Of a stretch of 12,907 nucleotides of DNA, positions 8,258 to 12,907 are shown one piece after another. Each line of letters begins with the position of its first letter. Position 1 is the stretch's first letter. The stretch is taken from positions 1 through 12,907 of the forward strand of contig NZ_LR701448.1 of assembly GCF_902498825.1 (NCBI RefSeq). The letters run 5' to 3'. Position numbers and translations under genes: made by a program. Below the pieces are notes generated by a model. The model had not been told where the DNA came from. It did not search any database and saw only the letters and a list, made by a program, of their open reading frames with translations. The stretch comes from Rhizobium sp. EC-SD404 (GTDB taxonomy: Bacteria > Pseudomonadota > Alphaproteobacteria > Rhizobiales > Rhizobiaceae).

Positions 8258-8511
8258 GCCAGCATCTCGCGCAGCGTCGATACATCCATCATCGACTCTG
8301 CCAGAAGCTTCTTCAGGCGGGCATTCTCCTCCTCCAAAGCCTTCAGCCGTTTGGCCTCCGACACCTCCATGCCGCCATACTTCTTGCGCCACGTGTAGAA
8401 GGTCGCGTCCGAGATCCCGTGCTTGCGGCACAACTCACTGGCCGTCATGCCCGCCTGATGCTCCTTCAGAATGCCAATGATTTGTTCGTCCGAGAACCGT
8501 GATCGCTTCAT
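8245..8511 (-). CDS. IS-B orfA (IS3-family transposase DNA-binding subunit), 88 aa, intact
   Basis: An 88-residue OrfA with the family's usual length. The N-terminal helix-turn-helix begins MKRSRFSDEQIIGILKEHQ and includes ELCRKHGISDATFYTW. A heptad-rich C-terminal helix follows, with KRLKALEEENARLKKLLAES, the leucine zipper that pairs with OrfAB. It ends MLAKNF. Expressed alone it would act as an end-binding regulator. It would normally also form an OrfAB fusion by -1 slippage at 8252-8257. The ATG at 8511 has a GGAGACGGGCA ribosome-binding region just upstream. Since orfB is broken, OrfA is probably the only intact product of this element. Confidence 0.93.
   Translation of the reverse strand: MKRSRFSDEQIIGILKEHQAGMTASELCRKHGISDATFYTWRKKYGGMEVSEAKRLKALEEENARLKKLLAESMMDVSTLREMLAKNF
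8252..8257 (-). other. Predicted -1 programmed frameshift site (A6C) between IS-B orfA and orfB
   Basis: On the minus strand the last codons of orfA read GCA AAA AAC TTC TGA. Slipping back one base in the A6 run leads from K-N-F-stop into the orfB frame (K-K-L-L-T-P). The two frames differ by exactly -1, the arrangement IS3 elements use to make OrfAB. An independent orfB start is also conceivable: a GTG at 8221-8219 preceded by AAGGAG (8234-8229) lies in the orfB frame. Confidence 0.7.
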
Positions 8512-8576
8512 TGCCCGTCTCCTTCGGTGAAGAACAGGCTAACCCAAAAGCGGCAACATCTCAGGGGAGCACGTCA

Positions 8577-8868
8577 AAAATGCCTTCATCGAGAGCTTCA
8601 ACGGCCGCCTGCGCGATGAACTTTTCTATGAGACGCTGTTCAGCTCACTTGCCCAAGCCCGCGTATCGATCGCCATAGGGCGTGCCGATTACGACAGAGC
8701 CCGCCCGCGTTCACAGATCGGCTGGCAAACACCAGACGAGTACGCAACACGTTCAATCTGCGACGTCCGCTTGCACTTCGAACCACAAAGGGATCCGCGC
8801 CAGCGACCATTGCTTCACCCGCCCAGCAGGGTACATCGAACGCTGGAAACCAAATCAGAACTGGATAG
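8577..8868 (+). pseudogene. IS-A orfB, 3' fragment
   Basis: Resumes directly after IS-B with NAFIESFNGRLRDELFYETLF, the family motif carrying the catalytic Glu, and continues ADYDRARPRSQIGWQTPDEYA. Near 8745 the frame shifts by one base. The true C terminus is found in the next frame, as TTKGSAPATIASPAQQ ... NQIRTG with TAG at 8866-8868, an ending typical of this transposase group. The fragment is 18 bases short of the IS-A right end. With the 5' fragment it accounts for about 165 of ~275 expected residues. Confidence 0.85.
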
Positions 8869-8918
8869 AAACTGGGGGCAACGTCATGGAGTGCCCCCCG
8901 TTTCACCGGACAGTTCGG

Positions 8919-9836
8919 CTAGTTTGCTGTTGCTCGGATGAATTGCCTTGGGGAAGTCATCTTGAGCGCGGAGTGGGGATGGATCTCGTTATAATCCTCG
9001 ATCAATCCGTCGATGAGCCGGAGCGCCGTGTTTAAGGTTTTGACGAAAGCCTCCGACATACCGTTCGATTGGGGGCTGGCGACTGGCGTGAAGCAAGGGG
9101 TCAGGTTGAGCGCTTGGGCGAACAGCCTGGTCTCTCGCGCCGTGTATGCGGAGCCGTTCTCGGATAGATGCTCGATCATTTGCGGGGCACGGGTCGCGCC
9201 GAAACGCTTTTCGACGGCTTCGAGCATCATGTCACGTACGTCCGAGCCGGATATCCCGGCATTGGCGACGGCCGTCCAGGCGATGATCTCGCGGTCGAAA
9301 GCGTCGATGATGAAAGCGAGACGGACGACCTCGCCGTTCCAGCAGGTGAACTCCAGCCCGTCGGAACACCAGCGCAGGTTCGAACGCATGACCACGACCT
9401 TGCCGTCATGAAAGCGGCCCTTGCGGACAGCGGTATGCTGTTCGAGCAGCATACCATTGTTGCGCATGATGCGGTGAACCCGCTTGGCGTTGACGACCGG
9501 CTAAACCGCAGCTCGCCGTTGGCGATTGAGGAGGACTGCGATCCGCCGATAGCCATAGGTTGGCCTTTGATCCGCCAAGTTCCGAATGGCGGGGAGAAGT
9601 TCGACATCTTCGGCTTTGCGATAGGGACCGCGTGGCTTCGATCTGCCCTCAAGCCGCTCGATGAGATTGGAACGGGAAACACCCAAGGTCTGTGCAATCG
9701 TCATCACCGGAAACCGTCCTTCGGCAACAATATCGGCCGCAATGCCTGTTTTTTGGGCCTGCTTTGGACAGGGCCTCGCGGAGAATCTCGACCTCCATCG
9801 TCTTGCGGCCGAGCATACGCTCAAGCTCGCGAACAC
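8919..9836 (-). pseudogene. IS-C orfB (IS2-group DDE transposase) with nonsense codon and internal deletion
   Basis: Recognisable from about 9760 as IAADIVAEGRFPVMTIAQTL, then RPTYGYRRIAVLLNRQRRAAV followed by an in-frame TAG (9503-9501). The same frame then continues NAKRVHRIMRNNGMLLEQHTA to the end. DDE elements seen are AFIIDAFDREIIAWTAV, LSENGSAYTA and NGMSEAFVKT. After FVKT about 14-16 residues normally present in the group are missing without loss of frame (near 9040), giving KTLNTALRLIDG. The protein ends FIRATAN at 8919. At the A6C run (9754-9749) the orfB frame is +1 relative to orfA rather than the usual -1, another sign of decay. Confidence 0.85.
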
Positions 9837-10027
9837 GATCCTCCGGCTTTCTCACTTCCGAATTGCCGACCACCGGCTCGTCTGAATCCACGGCGGCCGA
9901 CCCTCCCTCGCTCAGCAATCTGCGCCATCGATAAAAAAGGTTTGGCGCGACCCCGAAACGGCGGGCGGAGGTGATGACGTTGATCCGCTAAAACGACATC
10001 AGAACTCTTGGACATAGTCGTACTCAT
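9649..10027 (-). pseudogene. IS-C orfA, frameshifted
   Basis: Reading leftward from the ATG at 10027 the frame begins MSTTMSKSSDVVL. It then loses register near 9985-9990; the family sequence continues one frame away as RINVITSARRFGVAPNLFYRWRR. From there LLSEGGSAAVDSDEP and the coiled-coil region RVRELERMLGRKTMEVEILREALSKA are intact, in a frame that stops at 9649. OrfA of this group binds the IS ends. The frameshift leaves no complete OrfA unless an internal start is used. Confidence 0.8.
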
Positions 10028-10042
10028 AGGCGAATGCCTATG
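10025..10042. repeat. Perfect 7-bp stem hairpin over the IS-C orfA start
   Basis: CATAGGC (10025-10031), loop GAAT, GCCTATG (10036-10042). On the orfA (minus) strand the second arm of the hairpin contains the ATG at 10027-10025. A transcript entering from outside the element could fold and hide that start, a known device in other IS families for preventing activation by read-through. Whether it operates here is inference. Confidence 0.5.
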
Positions 10043-10088
10043 CCTTATCGGCTATGCCAGCTGACCGGTCAAAATGGGGTGCGCTCCA

Positions 10089-10765
10089 GGGACCGAAGGC
10101 GCATACCTGGCTCTCGCAGATGCATGAGCGCAAGCCACCCAAGGGCGAACCACCGATATTCTCTCAAGCCGACTGGATCTTCGGGGTAGATCAGCTGGCC
10201 CCCGGTTGACGCGAGGCACGTATCGCCGCATGCTTTATGTCGGTCGCGCGGCGGAAGTTTATCTTGAAACGTCCCGCAATAGCAGGACAGCCTCCGCGAG
10301 TCGGCCTGGACCAAATCTTGGCGGCCACCTAAGTGCTACGTAGTCCGCGGCTAATCGAAAATAACTATGCACGTCGGGTTCACGCGCCTAAATCCGAGTT
10401 GGAGCGACAGTGCCAAACGGACAAAGTGATACAATATACGAGAGAAGCCATCTGACAACAGTCGCCGCGCCACGGTATGAATGTGAAGTAGAGCGCTTAA
10501 ACACCCCTCAAAACGCAAATTTCAGTTGACCCGAGATCTTGTTACCCAACTATTGAAGGTTGAAGGTTGAAGGTCGAAGCGGCCGCGGTCCGGTATGAAT
10601 TTGCCTTCCACAAGATCGCGGCCCTGATTTTTGTTTTATCGCAGAGCAGAAGTAGCAGAATGGTCCGAAACTTGAACCCTCGTGCCCGTTCGTCAAGCTC
10701 ACAACGGCTAGACCGATTACTTAACTTTAATTACTCGTTGCAACAAAAGCCAGGAACATATCAGT
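10089..10765. other. 677-bp region between IS-C and the second sulfotransferase with no recognised gene
   Basis: All six frames are short and unlike any family I know. The segment 10089-10330 is GC-rich. After ~10330 composition is mixed and stops are frequent, suggesting decayed or regulatory sequence. A possible promoter is TTGACC (10526-10531) with a 17-base spacer to ACTATT; the -10 match is poor. A 7-bp tandem repeat follows immediately. No terminator hairpin was seen. Confidence 0.6.
10553..10579. repeat. Short tandem repeat, TTGAAGG x3 plus a partial copy
   Basis: Three exact head-to-tail copies of the heptamer TTGAAGG (10553-10573) are followed by TCGAAG. The copies lie about 190 bases upstream of the second sulfotransferase start. 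A length-variable regulatory spacer is possible, but nothing in the sequence proves a role. Confidence 0.75.
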
Positions 10766-11749
10766 GTGCGTAAGCTGAAAACTATATACATTCATATCGG
10801 AAGTCCCAAAGCGGCCTCGACGTCGCTGCAATATTTTATTTTTAGTAATGCGGCACGGCTTCGGGAACTCGGCTATGAAGTCGTCAATCAGAATTTGGAC
10901 ACTATTGGTCGCGGTGGCAACCCTCTCTGGTTAATTCAGTCACTGCTTGAGGACCCTCACGGCCAAGAAAAGCTGAAATCGAAGCTTGCTTCCGCTGTGG
11001 GCGATAAAATCGTGATCTCAGCGGAGAATTTAAGTATTGCGGCGGCAGCGGAGCTTTTTAGACCACTCGCCGTGGATTTTGAGTTTAAAGTGCTTTATAT
11101 AATTCGCCGCCAAGATGACTGGATTTATTCAGCTTGGAAGCAATGGCAATCAAAAACAGCTAAAACACTTAACCATTATATTGATATTGCACTGCTTGAG
11201 CATACGCCAAATTATTGCGAGGTCTTCGAGGCCTGGGGCAGTGTTGCCGGAATGGATAACGTCCAAGTTCTGAGTTTGGATCTTTTGCCGGGAAAACTCG
11301 AATCAGTGGTTCTAGATTGGCTTGAATTACCCAGTAACGAGAGTCAATCTTTTGAAATCGCCGATAAAAGTCAAAACGAAAGTTTTGACTTTCGAATTCT
11401 AGACATACTCGCACGTCACGCCGGCGTCTACAGTAATCCCCACGATCGAAGAATTGAAGAATTTATAAGCGCAAGATCTAAACTTGCTACCAGCGTAAGA
11501 TATAGATTATCTGATGCTCAGTCGACGCGCATTATGGATTCATTTCACGAAGACAACGTCAAATTGATAGGGGCGGAGGCGGCGATGAAGCTTCGCTCCT
11601 TGGTGAAAGCAAATAGAACAGTCGCGGAGACAGGTGATGTTATTCAGCAGCATGATTTCGCGATCGCATGTCTTTTCGAGGCGCTCGGCAATGTTTCGGA
11701 GGAGCTGTCCGATCTGCGCGCACGACTCAAGGCACTAGAAAGGAAATAG
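10766..11749 (+). CDS. PAPS-dependent sulfotransferase-like protein, 327 aa
   Basis: Likely transfers sulfate from PAPS to a surface glycan. The 5'-phosphosulfate loop is IYIHIGSPKAASTSLQ (residues 7-22). The 3'-phosphate site is YIIRRQDDWIYSAW, with R114 and S122 in RX7S spacing. ISAENLS (84-90) resembles the SSE segment found in this family. The C terminus (about 304-327) is a charged heptad-like helix, possibly a short coiled coil. There is no signal peptide or membrane span. The start is the GTG at 10766, chosen because AGGA (10752-10755) lies 10 bases upstream and the loop needs this N terminus. The protein differs strongly from the sulfotransferase at 6113-6724, so the two were not recently duplicated and probably sulfate different positions. 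It is AT-rich and flanked by IS debris on both sides. Confidence 0.85.
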   Translation: MRKLKTIYIHIGSPKAASTSLQYFIFSNAARLRELGYEVVNQNLDTIGRGGNPLWLIQSLLEDPHGQEKLKSKLASAVGDKIVISAENLSIAAAAELFRPLAVDFEFKVLYIIRRQDDWIYSAWKQWQSKTAKTLNHYIDIALLEHTPNYCEVFEAWGSVAGMDNVQVLSLDLLPGKLESVVLDWLELPSNESQSFEIADKSQNESFDFRILDILARHAGVYSNPHDRRIEEFISARSKLATSVRYRLSDAQSTRIMDSFHEDNVKLIGAEAAMKLRSLVKANRTVAETGDVIQQHDFAIACLFEALGNVSEELSDLRARLKALERK

Positions 11750-11767
11750 CCAATCAACCTCGGTTTA

Positions 11768-12043
11768 GTGGCAGACTTAGTTGATCTTTCGAAACGTGCG
11801 CTTTTCTACGTTGGAAGCCCCATCAATCGATCCCAAATGCAGCGGGGATCGCCCAGCGTTGCGCTGAAAATGCCTCATGGATCTGCCAGAGCAGACAGGC
11901 CAACGGGAGGTCCGCGCCGCGACCCATCGTCTGAGAGACTGACCTACAAAGAGTTGAGTGATGTCACTAGGCTGGTATTCTGTCGGATTTGCGAAGATTC
12001 GATGAGGAGCATGACGCCGTGGACTGAATATTACCCATCGTGA
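11768..12043 (+). CDS. Hypothetical ORF, 91 codons, doubtful
   Basis: A frame opened by GTG at 11768, 18 bases after the sulfotransferase stop, encodes a basic 91-residue product rich in Ser, Arg and Pro, with no recognised domain. There is no convincing ribosome-binding site, and codon use looks unlike the neighbouring gene. The interval 11750-12070 holds nothing else I can identify. It is more likely spacer or decayed sequence than a gene. Confidence 0.15.
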   Translation: MADLVDLSKRALFYVGSPINRSQMQRGSPSVALKMPHGSARADRPTGGPRRDPSSERLTYKELSDVTRLVFCRICEDSMRSMTPWTEYYPS

Positions 12044-12070
12044 CTAGCCAGCGAGGCCAGGCACTACGCA

Positions 12071-12268
12071 AGTGACCTAAGCGATGGAGAAAGGGCGGTG
12101 ATCACGCCGCTCCTGCTTGGACCGAATCCGGTCGGCGCGCGCGTGGCCGACCTGTGCGAGGTGGCGAACGCGGTCCTCTACATGGCGTAGAGAGGTCGCT
12201 AGTGGCGCCTGTTGCCGAATGACTTCCAGCGCTTCATGACGGTGTAGAGCTACTTCTACGCCTGGCGA
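12071..12268 (+). pseudogene. IS5-family (IS427-like) transposase remnant
   Basis: From 12074 the frame reads DLSDGERAVITPLLLG, then ADLCEVANAVLYMA, WRLLPNDFQRFMTV and SYFYAWR. This matches the N-terminal region of IS5-family transposases, whose typical wording is DLREVVNAILYM ... WRLLPKDFPP ... VQGYFYAWR. Three in-frame TAG codons interrupt it (12188, 12200, 12245); the last is a CAG-to-TAG change. Similarity ends at 12268, so only about 65 codons survive. The DDE domain and both ends are missing. Confidence 0.8.
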
Positions 12269-12347
12269 GTAACCCTCCGGCGTAGGCCGCCTCGTTTTGA
12301 CGTAGGTGATCGCTGCCAGTGCTGCTGCAAACGCCAGGCGTAGTCCT

Positions 12348-12584
12348 ATGACTAAACGTCGATTGGAAGTGATCACGTCGGTTGGAGCGTCGGCGACGCT
12401 GGACGCGGGAGGAGAAGAAACGTCTCATCGCGGCATCGTTCGAGCCCAGCGAGACGACGTCGGAGGTGGCTCGTTCGGCGGGCATTCATTCCAGCCAGCT
12501 CTTCCGCTGATGAAAGCGGCTGCGCCAGCGGACGGACGGACCCAGCCCGGCGCTGCTGCCGGTCGAAGTTGTGCCGGAGCCGCT
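12348..12584 (+). pseudogene. IS66-family tnpA (orfA), frameshifted and with nonsense codons
   Basis: The frame opens MTKRRLEVITSVG, then shifts by one base near 12383. The family sequence continues from 12385 as ERRRRWTREEKKRLIAASFE, PSETTSEVARSAGIHSSQLF and R, where the expected Trp codon is TGA (12508-12510), followed by a second TGA. The same frame then carries KRLRQRTDGPSPALLPVEVV to 12584, where the truncated IS-B copy begins. TnpA is a small DNA-binding accessory protein needed for IS66 transposition; this copy cannot make it. Confidence 0.82.
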
Positions 12585-12742
12585 GCCTCCGACACCTCCA
12601 TACCGCCATACTTCTTGCGCCAAGTGTAGAAGGTCGCGTCCGAGATCCCGTGCTTGCGGCACAACTCACTGGCCGTCATGCCCGCCTGATGCTCCTTCAG
12701 AATGCCAATGATTTGTTCGTCCGAGAACCGTGATCGCTTCAT
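12585..12742 (-). pseudogene. IS-B orfA, N-terminal fragment
   Basis: Encodes the same first ~52 residues as the intact orfA at 8245-8511, through TFYTWRKKYGGMEVSEA, including the helix-turn-helix. At 12585 it runs into unrelated sequence that stays open in this frame as an Ala/Pro/Arg-rich tail to 12425. The leucine-zipper half is lost. If transcribed, it would give an end-binding domain with a foreign tail. Confidence 0.85.
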
Positions 12743-12807
12743 TGCCCGTCTCCTTCGGTGAAGAACAGGCTAACCCAAAAGCGGCAACATCTCAGGGGAG
12801 CACGTCA
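12585..12807 (-). mobile_element. Truncated second copy of IS-B (223 bp, orfA 5' end and right terminus)
   Basis: Aligns base for base with 8354-8576, with only two differences (G8371/A12602 and C8392/A12623). It includes the right inverted repeat TCAGGGGAGCACGTCA (12792-12807), the orfA promoter/ribosome-binding region and the first ~52 codons of orfA. The other ~980 bp are missing. It lies between an IS66 tnpA pseudogene and an IS66 tnpC fragment, so IS-B probably inserted in an IS66 element and a deletion then removed most of both. It has the same orientation as the full copy, so the pair are direct repeats. Confidence 0.93.
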
Positions 12808-12830
12808 AGGTCGCCGGAGGGCGGGGATGA

Positions 12831-12907
12831 TCGAGATCGATCTTGGCGGTGAAGCGCATCGATGCCCTGTTCGACATTGAGCGGGTGATCAACGGCCGGA
12901 CGGCCGA
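12831..12907 (+). pseudogene. IS66-family transposase (tnpC) fragment, continues past window end
   Basis: The frame reads ILAVKRIDALFDIERVINGR to the window edge, matching the conserved (A)xKRIDAxFDIERxING segment in the C-terminal half of IS66 TnpC, the DDE transposase. A stop at 12828 closes the frame upstream, and tnpB plus the first part of tnpC are absent between the tnpA remnant and this point. It is therefore a remnant. It may belong to the same IS66 copy as tnpA. Confidence 0.7.

Larger units (their letters stand above)
7375..8576 (-). mobile_element. IS-B: IS3-family element, 1202 bp, perfect 16-bp inverted repeats
   Basis: The left end TGACGTGCTCCCCTGA (7375-7390) is the exact reverse complement of the right end TCAGGGGAGCACGTCA (8561-8576). 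Similarity continues inward with a one-base gap (ATGTT.CC...). The element lies on the minus strand with orfA (8245-8511) and orfB (about 7401-8257) in the usual IS3 layout and a slippery A6C at the junction. No target-site duplication is seen: GCTCAG precedes the element and AAAAAT follows. Because it sits between two fragments of IS-A orfB that do not join, an adjacent deletion or recombination must have followed insertion. The orfA protein strongly resembles IS407-group OrfA. A truncated second copy is at 12585-12807. Confidence 0.93.
6837..8886 (+). mobile_element. IS-A: IS3-family (IS407-group-like) element, interrupted by IS-B and internally deleted
   Basis: The left end reads TGACGTTGCCTCTGG. 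The right end (to 8886), read inward on the other strand, is TGACGTTGCCCCCAG, so ten terminal bases match exactly and more match imperfectly. Ends of the form TG...CA fit IS3 elements. Between them are a frameshifted orfA (6899-7166), the first ~70 codons of orfB (7163-7374), the whole of IS-B (7375-8576), and the last ~95 codons of orfB (8577-8868). Without IS-B only 848 bp remain, against ~1.2 kb for the group, so about 330-370 bp of central orfB are missing. No clean target duplication flanks it (CGG before, TGG after). Confidence 0.85.
8887..10088 (-). mobile_element. IS-C: IS3-family (IS2-group-like) element, 1202 bp, degenerate
   Basis: The left end TGGAGTGCCCCCCGTTT and the right end (to 10088, read inward) TGGAGCGCACCCCATTT form an imperfect inverted repeat that extends about 27 bases through (C/T)(G)ACCGG(A/T)CAG. 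The element abuts IS-A, with no base between 8886 and 8887. orfA and orfB lie on the minus strand and the proteins are of the IS2 group. I found no target duplication: CGTCA before, GGGAC after. Several coding lesions make it inactive. Confidence 0.85.

Noticed and set aside
7888..8502. Long plus-strand frame of ~200 codons across IS-B
   Set aside because: Antisense to the orfA/orfB transposase genes; composition artefact.
6834..8889. CGG/TGG as a target-site duplication for IS-A
   Set aside because: Only two of three bases match, which is expected by chance.
9168..9974. 268-codon plus-strand frame across IS-C
   Set aside because: Antisense to the IS2-group transposase; the protein has no family features and the minus strand carries clear transposase motifs.
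10105..10145. Plus-strand WLSQMHERKPPK, reminiscent of the C terminus of IS110-family transposases
   Set aside because: Only about 12 residues fit; the ALANK...ARI...WA segment that should follow is absent, so it is not enough to call a remnant.
10766..11749. Assigning the second sulfotransferase as NodH
   Set aside because: It has general PAPS-binding motifs only; I see no specific match to NodH, and no nod genes are present in the window.
12077..12376. Minus-strand 99-codon frame
   Set aside because: Antisense to the IS5-family remnant; open only because the remnant's codons happen to be read backwards without stops.

Overview
The window looks like an accessory, insertion-sequence-rich stretch of an alphaproteobacterial genome, most likely from the Rhizobiales. 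Three things suggest this: a fused CysN-CysC sulfate-activation enzyme (the NodQ-type architecture common in rhizobia), genes for a sulfated surface polysaccharide, and IS3-, IS66- and IS5-family remnants of the types common in rhizobial plasmids and islands. The first ~540 bases are about 64% GC by line counting. Most genes after that are clearly AT-richer, so the window probably crosses from conserved host sequence into an acquired, mosaic region.

Left part (1-6724), all on the + strand. The 3' part of cysNC (sulfate adenylyltransferase large subunit fused to APS kinase) makes the sulfate donor PAPS. It overlaps cysQ, whose product removes the by-product PAP. After ~740 bases with no recognisable gene comes a 990-residue protein with two glycosyltransferase domains (GT2-like, then GT4-like). 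In front of these it carries six 38-residue repeats arranged as three A-B pairs. A small PAPS-dependent sulfotransferase (6113-6724) follows. A second, different sulfotransferase (10766-11749) lies beyond the IS block. Together the genes read as a module that activates sulfate, recycles PAP, assembles a glycan and sulfates it. The glycan and the acceptors are inferred, not seen.

Middle part (6837-10088): three IS3-family elements side by side. IS-A (6837-8886, IS407-like, + strand) is interrupted by IS-B (7375-8576, - strand, perfect 16-bp terminal inverted repeats). The central part of IS-A orfB was lost at the junction. IS-C (8887-10088, IS2-group-like, - strand) abuts the end of IS-A with no base between them. 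All three transposases carry inactivating lesions.

Right part (10089-12907): ~680 bases without a recognisable gene, the second sulfotransferase, then an IS graveyard. This holds an IS5-family remnant with three stops, an IS66 tnpA pseudogene, a 223-bp truncated second copy of IS-B (two mismatches to the first, same orientation), and a fragment of IS66 tnpC running off the window. I found no tRNA, rRNA, CRISPR array or phage gene. The most interesting parts are the repeat-bearing double glycosyltransferase and its place in a PAPS/sulfotransferase locus, and the abrupt composition change inside cysNC.
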